Source of the DNA: Acidimicrobiales bacterium
GTDB lineage: Bacteria > Actinomycetota > Acidimicrobiia > Acidimicrobiales > Ilumatobacteraceae
Reading direction: 5' to 3'
Length of the DNA stretch: 59,908 bases
Assembly: GCA_030828465.1 (NCBI GenBank)
Contig: JAURCL010000008.1
Coordinates: 1 to 59,908 of the forward strand
Positions 53,524 through 59,908 of this stretch are shown piece by piece. Made by a program: the position numbers and the translations under genes. Position 1 is the first letter of the stretch; each line of letters opens with the position of its first letter. The notes under the pieces were generated by a model, which saw only the letters and a program-made list of their open reading frames with translations, did no database searches and was not told the origin of the DNA.

Positions 53524-54180
53524 ATGCCGGTCGTGTTCGCCGCCGAAGCCTCCGGATGGCTCGGAGAGCTGATGGGATGGTTGAGCGAGGTCTCCGGGGC
53601 CTGGTGGTTCCTGATCGTGATCGTGGTGATCGCCCTCCTCGATTCGGTCGTCCCGATCGTGCCGAGCGAGACGACGGTCATCATCGGCGGGGTAGCCGCC
53701 GGGCTCGGGGAGCAGAATCTCCTGCTCGTGATCGCCGCCGGCGCGATCGGCGCCTTCCTCGGCGACAACCTCGCCTACCTGATCGGCGCCCGCTTGACCA
53801 GCTGGATCGATCATCGCGCTGAGCGACGACCGGCGCTTCGCGACCGGCTTGATCGGGCAACCGTCATGATCAGAGACCGCGGCGGGCTGCTGCTCGTCAC
53901 CGCCCGGTTCATCCCCGGAGGACGCACCGCCCTCACCGTCTCCTGCGGGGTGACGCGGCAACCTCGGCGATGGTTCGCCGGCTGGGTCGTGGTCGCGGTG
54001 ACGATCTGGGCGACCTACTCGGCTGTACTCGGGAGCATCTTCGGCCGGACCTTCTCCGACAACCACACGCTCGCCTTCCTCATCGCCTTCGGCACCGCGC
54101 TCGTGGTGAACATCCTCATCGAGGTCATCCGGCACCTGCGCGCCCGAGCCGCCGGCTCCGACTCGACGATCGACGGCTGA
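53524..54180 (+). CDS. DedA family membrane protein
   Basis: A 218-residue membrane protein of the DedA/SNARE-associated (VTT) family. FLIVIVVIALLDSVVPIVPSETTVIIGG holds the family block with Pro-Ser-Glu, AGAIGAFLGDNLAYLIGARL the G-x-x-x-D-x-x-x-Y motif, and LLLVTARFIPGGRTALTVSCG the conserved Arg-Phe-x-Pro-Gly-x-R. DedA proteins flip polyprenyl or phospholipid carriers across the inner membrane. ATG 53524 has TAACGT 7 nt upstream (53511-53516), which decides against the longer frame from 53425. The nitroreductase gene follows after 12 nt. Confidence 0.92.
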   Translation: MPVVFAAEASGWLGELMGWLSEVSGAWWFLIVIVVIALLDSVVPIVPSETTVIIGGVAAGLGEQNLLLVIAAGAIGAFLGDNLAYLIGARLTSWIDHRAERRPALRDRLDRATVMIRDRGGLLLVTARFIPGGRTALTVSCGVTRQPRRWFAGWVVVAVTIWATYSAVLGSIFGRTFSDNHTLAFLIAFGTALVVNILIEVIRHLRARAAGSDSTIDG

Positions 54181-54192
54181 CAGACTCAAGGC

Positions 54193-54846
54193 GTGAAGGT
54201 CTCCGAAGCAGTAGCCACCCGCGCGTCGATCCGCGCGTTCCTCCCAACACCGGTGCCCGACGCGACGATCCGATCGCTGCTGGCCGGAGCGGCTCGCGCT
54301 CCGAGCGGCGGCAATGTCCAGCCGTGGCGGGTGTATGTCGTCAACGGTGACTCAATGGGCGACTTGCTGAACTACCTCGAGGGATGCGACCCCATCGAGG
54401 AGCCCGAGTACGAGGTGTACCCGCCGGGGCTCTGGGAGCCGCACCGCACCGCGCGCTTCGCCCTCGGCGAGCAGATGTACGGCCTGCTCGAGATCCCGCG
54501 CGAAGACAAGGAGGGTCGCCTCCGGCAGTTCGCCCGGAACGCCCGGTTCTTCGACGCCCCGGCGGCCTTCTTCACCTTCGTCGACCGTCGGTTCGGGCCG
54601 CCGCAGTGGTCAGACCTCGGGATGTTCCTCCAGACCTTTATGCTGCTCGCCCGCGAAGCCGGTCTCCACACCTGCGCTCAGGAGTATTGGTCGTCACGAC
54701 ACTCGGCCATCAGCCGATTTGTCGGCGCTCCCGAGAACGAGATGCTCTTCTGTGGGATGGCGATCGGGCACGCCGACCCGGACGCGCCCGTCAACTCCTT
54801 GACGAGCGAGCGCTTCGGCGTCGACGAGTTCGCCGTCTGGATCTGA
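54193..54846 (+). CDS. nitroreductase family protein
   Basis: A 217-residue FMN enzyme. The N-terminal block VATRASIRAFLPTPVPDATI and RAPSGGNVQPWRVYVV (FMN phosphate contact) are standard for the family. The middle segment GEQMYGLLEIPREDKEGRLRQF is a longer cap, and CGMAIGHADPDAPVN is the C-terminal FMN block. These enzymes reduce nitro, quinone or enone groups with NAD(P)H. The GTG start follows CAGACT by 6 nt and lies 12 nt after the DedA stop. It converges with mftD (15 nt apart). Confidence 0.9.
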   Translation: MKVSEAVATRASIRAFLPTPVPDATIRSLLAGAARAPSGGNVQPWRVYVVNGDSMGDLLNYLEGCDPIEEPEYEVYPPGLWEPHRTARFALGEQMYGLLEIPREDKEGRLRQFARNARFFDAPAAFFTFVDRRFGPPQWSDLGMFLQTFMLLAREAGLHTCAQEYWSSRHSAISRFVGAPENEMLFCGMAIGHADPDAPVNSLTSERFGVDEFAVWI

Positions 54847-54861
54847 CCGGGATCGAGGTGC

Positions 54862-56055
54862 TCAGCCGGCGTCGCCGAGCCTGAGATGGAAGCCCTCGGG
54901 AACCACGATGTCGGACTCTCTGAGGTCGTGCACCGAGGCCACCCCGGAACCGAGCAGAGCGGAGTCGAGGCCGTTCCGAAGAACGTCGAGGACGTTCTCC
55001 ACTCCCGCCTGACCATTGGCAGCGAGGCCCCACAGATAGGCGCGCCCGATCATCACTGCGCGCGCGCCGAGGGCGACCGCCTTCGCGACGTCGCCACCGC
55101 GGCGAACACCTCCATCGAGCACCACCTCCACGCGGTCGCCAACCTCTGAAGCGATCCCATGGAGAACCCGCAACGGCGACGGGGTGCCATCGAGGTTGTT
55201 CCCACCGTGGTTCGACACCGAGATCGCCGAGAAGCCGGCATCGGCAGCCCGGCGGGCATCGTCGATTCTCATGACCCCCTTGGCCATACACGGCCCTCCC
55301 CACTCAGAGGCGAACCACGCGAGATCGTCCCACGTGGGCGGGGGTGTCATCATCCACTGGCCGTAGGCGCCGAAGAAGCCCGGGGCTCCCTCCCCCGCTG
55401 AGACCTGCGCTGGCGTCAACATGTTCGGTGTGGTGAGGTCCGGCAGGCTGAATCCGCGGAGGTAACGCCAGAGCCAGGTTGGCCGCGCCAACGCCGCGGG
55501 TGCCTGGCGGATCATGGTGCGCAGGTCGAGACGCTCCGGAAGCGGGGGTGATCCCCAGTCGCGACTGTGGCTGAACGACCAATCAAGGGTCAAGATCACA
55601 GCGCGCGCACCGGCGTCGCGGGCCCGCTCCATCTGACCGGCCATCCAGTCGCGGTCATTGATCCAGTACATCTGGAAGAACAAGTTCGGATTCGCCTCCG
55701 CAACCTCCTCCATCGGCTTGGAACCGAACGATGAGAGGCCGACCGCCACACCACGAGCGGCAGCCGCTCGGGCGACAGCGACCTCGCCCTCGGGGTGGAC
55801 GGCCTGAACACCCGTCGGCGAAATCACGACCGGCATCGAGAGCGGAACACCAAGGAGTTCCGTCGCCAGGTTCCGCTCGGCAGGCTTGCCCGCGATCACG
55901 GGAGCGAAGCCGAGGTCGTCGAAGGCCGAACGGTTCGCGTCGAGGGTGCGACCCGCTTCCGAGCCCGCGACCAGGGCGTCGCGCACCGGCCAGGGGAGGA
56001 TGCGCTCCGCGCGTCGACGAGCCTCGGCTACCGACTCAAACCAAGCGTTCCCCAT
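54862..56055 (-). CDS. mftD: MftD-like pre-mycofactocin synthase (FMN alpha-hydroxy-acid oxidase family)
   Basis: A 397-residue FMN TIM-barrel protein. It follows MftD rather than lactate dehydrogenase: ALVAGSEAGRTLDANRSAFDD (28-48), ISPTGVQAVHPEGEVAVARAAAARG (78-102), LDWSFSHSRDWGSP (157-170) and VSNHGGNNLDGTP (280-292). The catalytic His283 is kept, but the Arg of the oxidase motif NHGGRQLD is Asn, as in MftD. MftD oxidatively deaminates the MftC/MftE product to pre-mycofactocin. mftA, B, C, E and F are not in this window, so it is an orphan here. TAGCCT lies 6 nt before the ATG (56062-56067). Confidence 0.85.
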   Translation of the reverse strand: MGNAWFESVAEARRRAERILPWPVRDALVAGSEAGRTLDANRSAFDDLGFAPVIAGKPAERNLATELLGVPLSMPVVISPTGVQAVHPEGEVAVARAAAARGVAVGLSSFGSKPMEEVAEANPNLFFQMYWINDRDWMAGQMERARDAGARAVILTLDWSFSHSRDWGSPPLPERLDLRTMIRQAPAALARPTWLWRYLRGFSLPDLTTPNMLTPAQVSAGEGAPGFFGAYGQWMMTPPPTWDDLAWFASEWGGPCMAKGVMRIDDARRAADAGFSAISVSNHGGNNLDGTPSPLRVLHGIASEVGDRVEVVLDGGVRRGGDVAKAVALGARAVMIGRAYLWGLAANGQAGVENVLDVLRNGLDSALLGSGVASVHDLRESDIVVPEGFHLRLGDAG

Positions 56056-56061
56056 GCGGCA

Positions 56062-56123
56062 AGGCTACCGATCCGCTCAGAAACGGTCGCCCGGAACTCG
56101 GCCATCTACAGACGGTCTAGGGT
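56062..56123. promoter_or_regulatory. divergent leaderless promoters of mftD and the alpha/beta hydrolase
   Basis: TAGCCT (56062-56067) is 6 nt before mftD on the minus strand, and TAGGGT (56118-56123) is 6 nt before the hydrolase on the plus strand. The region between them is 50 nt. Confidence 0.55.
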
Positions 56124-56129
56124 CGACGG

Positions 56130-56921
56130 ATGGAGATCGCCACCATCAACGGGGTCGATATCGCCCACACCGACACCGGGACCGTCGACGGGGGCCGAAC
56201 CATCGTCTTCAGCCACGGATTGCTGATGGACCATGAGATGTTCGCGCCGCAACTCGAAGCGTTGTCCGGACGTCACCGGATCATCACCTGGGATGAGCGA
56301 GCCCACGGGAGCACCCGCGCGACGGCACCGTTCTCGTATTGGGACTCGGCAAGCGACCTCCTCGGCCTCCTCGACCACCTTGACGTTGAGACGGCGGTTC
56401 TCGCCGGGATGTCACAGGGCGGATTCATCTCACTACGCGCCGCCCTCGCATCCCCTGAGCGCGTTGACGCACTCGTGCTGATGGGCAGCCAAGCCGGTCT
56501 CGAGGACCCGGAGAAACAGGCCTCCTATGAGGTGCTGCATCAGGTTTGGCTCGACCAAGGCCCAGAGCCGGTCCAAGAGATCGTGGCCGGAATCATCCTT
56601 GGGGAGGGCGATTGGTCGACCTGGTTCGACAAGTGGACGTCGTGGGCCGACCGAGACCGCAACGAGTTCACCCATGCATTTCGCTGCCTGAGCGACCGCG
56701 ACGACATCACCGAGCGACTCGGCGAGATCACCTGCCCGTCACTCGTGATCCACGGCACCGCCGACGCCGCCATCCCGATGGAACGTGCGCGTGTCATGGC
56801 CGACGGCTTGGGAGGGGCGACAGCGTTCGTCGAGGTCGAAGGTGGCACCCACGCGTGCAATCTCACGCATCCCGGGCCCGTGAATGAGGCGATCACCGCC
56901 TTCATTGACTCACTCGGCTGA
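56130..56921 (+). CDS. alpha/beta hydrolase
   Basis: A 263-residue alpha/beta-hydrolase fold protein. The oxyanion loop is FSHGLLMDHE, the nucleophile Ser95 is in LAGMSQGGF (G-x-S-x-G), the acid is the Asp in HGTADAAIP and the base the His in GGTHACNLTHP, so the triad is complete. The WDERAHG strand after the oxyanion loop is typical of esterase, lactonase and haloperoxidase-like members. Substrate unknown. The ATG has TAGGGT at 6 nt. It is divergent from mftD and converges with the LLM oxidoreductase gene. Confidence 0.87.
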   Translation: MEIATINGVDIAHTDTGTVDGGRTIVFSHGLLMDHEMFAPQLEALSGRHRIITWDERAHGSTRATAPFSYWDSASDLLGLLDHLDVETAVLAGMSQGGFISLRAALASPERVDALVLMGSQAGLEDPEKQASYEVLHQVWLDQGPEPVQEIVAGIILGEGDWSTWFDKWTSWADRDRNEFTHAFRCLSDRDDITERLGEITCPSLVIHGTADAAIPMERARVMADGLGGATAFVEVEGGTHACNLTHPGPVNEAITAFIDSLG

Positions 56922-56967
56922 CCCGACGGGAGACGGCCTCAGCAGTCACCGGCCGGCATCAACGGCG

Positions 56968-58047
56968 TCAAGCACGCACCTGATCGAGGATGTCGCGACA
57001 GCGTTCAGCTGAACCCTCGTCGGTCACTGGGATCGAAAACTCGATGCGATCGCATCGCGAGCCGTAACGGTCGCGCAACTGAGCGGCGATCGTGTCGTGG
57101 GTGCCGATCGTCGCGACTGTGTGAAGGATCTCGTCGTCGACGACGGTCGCGAGTTCCTCCCACCGTCCCGCTTTCGACAGCGATGCCGCTCGATCAGCCT
57201 CGTCCTCCCAGCCGTGCAATTCGAAGACCCTGCGATAGGCCGGCGTGGACAGGTAGAAGGCGACCCTGGCCCGCACGGTGCGGATCACCGGGTCGAGCGC
57301 CGCGTCGTCGGGGGCCGTGCCGATCAACGGCTTCATGCAGACCTCGACATCGTCGGCTCGTCGACCGACCCGTGCGGCGCCCTCGGCCACCGCGGGGAGC
57401 ACCGACTCGTCGATGAAGCGTGTGGTGCAGATCGGGTGAAGCCGAACACCATCGGCGACCTCGCCCGCCACCGCGCACATGCGGGGTCCAATCGCCGCGA
57501 CGTGGATCGGGATGTCGGGATGCTCGATCGGGCCGGGATCGAAGAGCGGCACCATGAGGCTGAGGTTGAAGTGCTCGCTCTCAAACGCCAGCGGCGTCCG
57601 GTCCTGCCAACACGTCCAGACGGCTCGGATCGCTCCGATCGTGTCTCGCATCCATGGCGCCGGTGGATGCCACTCCATCCCGAAACGACGTCGGATATGC
57701 CCGCGAACCTGAGTGCCGAGCCCGAGGAGGAAACGTCCACCGGAGACCTTCGACAAGGTCCATGCCGACATGGCGGTCGTCGCCGGGGAGCGCGGGAAGG
57801 CCATCGCCACCGAGGTGCCGAGTTGGATCCGCTCGGTCGTCGACGCGCCGAGGGCCAGAAGTTGATAGGGATCCCATTTCGTCTCCTCGACCAGCACGGC
57901 GTCGAGGCCGACCCGCTCCGCCAGCGCCGCCCCCGTGGCGAACGATGATGGGTCGAGCGGCACATCAGGCTCGCGGAGCCCGGGGTCGAGTTTTCCGAGG
58001 GGGAGGAGGGATTCGACGAGCACGGCGACAGCGTCGTCGACCGTCAT
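56968..58047 (-). CDS. LLM-class F420-dependent oxidoreductase
   Basis: A 359-residue luciferase-like TIM barrel. AERVGLDAVLVEETKWDPYQLLALGASTTERIQLG and SKVSGGRFLLGLGTQVRGHIRRRFGMEW are the F420/flavin-binding segments of the LLM F420 group, followed by MRDTIGAIRAVW and HVAAIGPRMCAVAGEVADGV. F420-dependent members transfer hydride to or from F420 on diverse substrates. This matches the fbiC found at 29 kb, although the cofactor cannot be proven from sequence. I chose ATG 58047, just before the barrel; the frame extends to 58242. No -10 at the usual 6-7 nt was found. Confidence 0.87.
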   Translation of the reverse strand: MTVDDAVAVLVESLLPLGKLDPGLREPDVPLDPSSFATGAALAERVGLDAVLVEETKWDPYQLLALGASTTERIQLGTSVAMAFPRSPATTAMSAWTLSKVSGGRFLLGLGTQVRGHIRRRFGMEWHPPAPWMRDTIGAIRAVWTCWQDRTPLAFESEHFNLSLMVPLFDPGPIEHPDIPIHVAAIGPRMCAVAGEVADGVRLHPICTTRFIDESVLPAVAEGAARVGRRADDVEVCMKPLIGTAPDDAALDPVIRTVRARVAFYLSTPAYRRVFELHGWEDEADRAASLSKAGRWEELATVVDDEILHTVATIGTHDTIAAQLRDRYGSRCDRIEFSIPVTDEGSAERCRDILDQVRA

Positions 58048-58105
58048 CCGCGCCAACGAGGCGGAGCGGTGGAATGAGCGAGGCTGTCGCGGCGTTCGAC
58101 CTGGT

Positions 58106-59068
58106 ATGCCCTCCCCCGCCTCGATCGTCGACCGTTTGCTCGACGCGACCATCGCCCCCGGTTTCTCCGCCATCGGTTCCGGTGTGCGCCGCCGGCTCGC
58201 CGATTGGGGTCCTCCGATCGAGCGGGACCTCTCCGATGCCACCTACGTGGTGACGGGCACCACCTCCGGGATCGGTGCCGAGGTGGTTCGCGAACTCGCC
58301 CGCGCCGGAGCGCGGGTCCTCGCCGTTGGCCGGGATCGGGAGCGCACCGAGGCGTCAGCGGCCGCGCTCGGGGCCGAACCCGTCGTGGCGGATATGTCCG
58401 ACCTCGAGGCCGTCACCGAGGCCTGCCAACGCATCCTCGCTGATACCGAGCGCCTCGACGGACTCGTTCATAACGCTGGCGCCCTCGTGGCCGAACGGGT
58501 CGACAACGCCGTCGGAATCGAGTCGACGGTGGCGGCGCAGGTCCTCGGACCCTTCCTGATGACCAGCCTGCTGCTCGGCCGGCTGTCGTCCGAGGCGGTG
58601 CGGCCCGGACGGGTGGTCACGGTCGCCTCGGGCGGCATGTACGCCGCGGGGCTCTCGACCGGATCACTCCAGATGCCCGCGGAGAGCTACCGGGGATCGG
58701 AGCAGTACGCGCGGGCGAAACGCGCTCAGGTCACCTTGAACGAGATGTGGGCCGACCGAGTCGACCCAACCCGGGTGGCCTTCCACGCCATGCACCCAGG
58801 CTGGGCCGATACCCCGGGTGTCCGAAGCTCGCTGCCCCGGTTCCATCGCACGCTCTCCCCCGTGCTGCGATCACCGGCCGATGCCGCCGACACCGTGCTC
58901 TGGCTGTTGACCGCTGAGGAGGGCGGCGAGTCGAGCGGTGGGTTCTGGCACGACCGACGTCGGCGGGCCATTCATCGCCTTCCGACGACACGACGCACCG
59001 ACACAGCGGCCCGGCGCCAGCAACTCTGGGACTGGGTGGTCGGGCAGACCAACGATCCGTTGATCTGA
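58106..59068 (+). CDS. SDR family oxidoreductase
   Basis: A 320-residue short-chain dehydrogenase. YVVTGTTSGIGAEVVRELA is the TGxxxGIG nucleotide loop, VHNAGAL the NNAG-like motif, VASGGMYAAG holds the catalytic Ser and YARAKRAQ the YxxxK. About 45 extra residues precede the Rossmann fold and a basic C-terminal tail follows, as in the human SDR12-like group. The substrate is unknown; hydrophobic substrates are usual in this subgroup. ATG 58106 sits directly before the extension. It is divergent from the LLM gene and ends 6 nt before the heliorhodopsin stop. Confidence 0.87.
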   Translation: MPSPASIVDRLLDATIAPGFSAIGSGVRRRLADWGPPIERDLSDATYVVTGTTSGIGAEVVRELARAGARVLAVGRDRERTEASAAALGAEPVVADMSDLEAVTEACQRILADTERLDGLVHNAGALVAERVDNAVGIESTVAAQVLGPFLMTSLLLGRLSSEAVRPGRVVTVASGGMYAAGLSTGSLQMPAESYRGSEQYARAKRAQVTLNEMWADRVDPTRVAFHAMHPGWADTPGVRSSLPRFHRTLSPVLRSPADAADTVLWLLTAEEGGESSGGFWHDRRRRAIHRLPTTRRTDTAARRQQLWDWVVGQTNDPLI

Positions 59069-59074
59069 GTCGGT

Positions 59075-59857
59075 TCAACCCGCGAGGGTATTGCCGAACA
59101 CCTGCCAAGCGAGGGCGGACTTCGCCGTCAGGCTGAGAACCAGGTAGACGCGCTCGCCGTAGAGGTAATCCGACCAGCGTCCGACCCCTCGATACTGCAG
59201 CCACTGGTTCAGCGCGAACAGGTTGAAGAAGATGAACAGGCTGATCAGGATCCCCCACACGAAGGCGGGGAACTCGGGCTGACCGGACGGGCCGATCACG
59301 TAGATGAACAGCACCACCCACGGCACACCACCGGCAATGCAGCCAAACCAGAAGGGGCTCCACCACACGGGCTGGCCGGGGCGGTTGACCACCTCCATGA
59401 TCCAACCGAAGAGGATCATCGCCGCGTTTGCCCCAGCGAGGCCGAGGAGGGCGGCGATGTCGGAGATGCCGAACACCATGGCGATGAGGATGATCATCAG
59501 CGTCGACGAGAGCGAGTACTCCACCCATCGGAACCGGTTCTGCTGGCGAGACAGTTCAGCGAGGTAGGTGCGCCGACCGACGGTCGAGACAATGCCGTGG
59601 AAGAGCGCCGACAGGATCAGGAAGCCCGCCGCGCCCCAGGCGACGGGAATCTCGAACATCTTCTCAAGACGCTCCGGAGCGAGGTCACCGTTCGGAGCGT
59701 CATTCCAGAAGTAGGAGGCGACCGGCAGGGCGAAGTCGTTGGCGAGGGCCAACACTGCGATCGCCTGAACAGCGTGGAGCAGGGTGGCGATGAGGTTGAG
59801 GCGCTGAAGCCTGGCAGCCCGATCCTCGGGGATGGTCTCAATCGTTGTATCGGTCAT
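59075..59857 (-). CDS. heliorhodopsin
   Basis: A 260-residue seven-helix membrane protein with heliorhodopsin signatures. Lys246 in LSLTAKSALAWQVFGNTL is the retinal Schiff-base lysine of helix 7. Ser242 lies four residues before it. Glu113 in RWVEYSLSSTLMI is the counterion of helix 3, and His28 and His87 match the two internal histidines of heliorhodopsin 48C12. The N terminus reads LQRLNLIATLLHAVQAIAVLALANDF, also typical. Heliorhodopsins have inverted topology (cytoplasmic N terminus) and a long photocycle, with light-sensing or regulatory roles suggested. AAGGAG lies 9 nt before the ATG. No carotene oxygenase or other retinal gene is visible in the window. Confidence 0.93.
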   Translation of the reverse strand: MTDTTIETIPEDRAARLQRLNLIATLLHAVQAIAVLALANDFALPVASYFWNDAPNGDLAPERLEKMFEIPVAWGAAGFLILSALFHGIVSTVGRRTYLAELSRQQNRFRWVEYSLSSTLMIILIAMVFGISDIAALLGLAGANAAMILFGWIMEVVNRPGQPVWWSPFWFGCIAGGVPWVVLFIYVIGPSGQPEFPAFVWGILISLFIFFNLFALNQWLQYRGVGRWSDYLYGERVYLVLSLTAKSALAWQVFGNTLAG

Positions 59858-59908
59858 GCTGGCGATCTCCTTCTCTCAGCCGGCTACAACCGGACTCCCT
59901 GAGCGTAC

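Noticed and set aside
53326-54189. A 287-codon minus-strand frame
   Set aside because: Antisense to the DedA gene and overlapping the ferredoxin; Gly/Glu/His-rich shadow.
54000-57000. A mycofactocin precursor (mftA) or other mft gene near mftD
   Set aside because: Flanking genes are a nitroreductase and an alpha/beta hydrolase, and intergenic spaces are 15 and 74 nt, too short for a precursor gene and without a suitable small frame.

Overview
The window is GC-rich, densely coded chromosomal DNA from an actinobacterium. Supporting markers are two WhiB-family proteins, a fused FO synthase (FbiC, coenzyme F420 biosynthesis), an F420-type LLM oxidoreductase, a MftD-like mycofactocin enzyme, a SenX3/RegX3-like phosphate system, a DUF3097 protein and a three-gene sdhCAB set. 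Together with a heliorhodopsin and mreB, this suggests an aquatic member of the Acidimicrobiia, but that placement is inference. No rRNA, tRNA, CRISPR array, insertion sequence or prophage was seen. The only mobile-type module is a small toxin-antitoxin pair.

Layout. 1-8.1 kb: end of a PlsC-like acyltransferase, MFS transporter, O-methyltransferase-like protein, TesB thioesterase, then moaE-small membrane protein-mreB, an epimerase-like protein, a zincin-like protein without a zinc motif, and a second MFS transporter. 8.1-17.5 kb: a phosphate island on the minus strand, read as [90-aa protein-ppk1] and then pstS-pstC-pstA-pstB-phoU-senX3-regX3. A PHO box made of 11-bp direct repeats lies in front of pstS and a strong hairpin lies between pstS and pstC. 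17.6-24.8 kb: two WhiB genes around a short tatA, then a VWA protein, a class III cyclase and a MoxR-like ATPase in mixed orientation, and a GH2-like protein. 24.9-33.6 kb: sdhCAB, an HxlR regulator divergent from fbiC, and a membrane pyrophosphatase. 33.6-45.6 kb: DUF3097 and DUF4349 proteins, an SCP2-like protein, a purine nucleoside phosphorylase, mdh, a membrane acyltransferase with an SGNH domain, purH, a B12-binding protein-sucC-sucD, and an RHH/Doc toxin-antitoxin pair. 45.6-52 kb: flavodoxin, PcrA/UvrD helicase, a two-component system with a secreted His-rich protein, and paired crcB genes. 52-59.9 kb: P450 plus ferredoxin, DedA, nitroreductase, an orphan mftD, an alpha/beta hydrolase, an LLM oxidoreductase, an SDR and a heliorhodopsin.

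How the genes fit together. sdhCAB, mdh, sucCD and the B12-binding subunit serve the oxidative TCA cycle and probably entry of propionate carbon through methylmalonyl-CoA. Proton-pumping pyrophosphatase and heliorhodopsin are membrane systems linked to energy or light. The Pst/PhoU/SenX3/RegX3/Ppk set handles phosphate uptake, sensing and storage. FbiC, the LLM enzyme, MftD, P450 and nitroreductase form a redox-cofactor theme.

A general property of this genome shows in the sequence. At least 19 genes have a TANNNT hexamer exactly 6-7 nt before the start codon and no Shine-Dalgarno, which indicates widespread leaderless transcription. I used this signal to choose several start codons.
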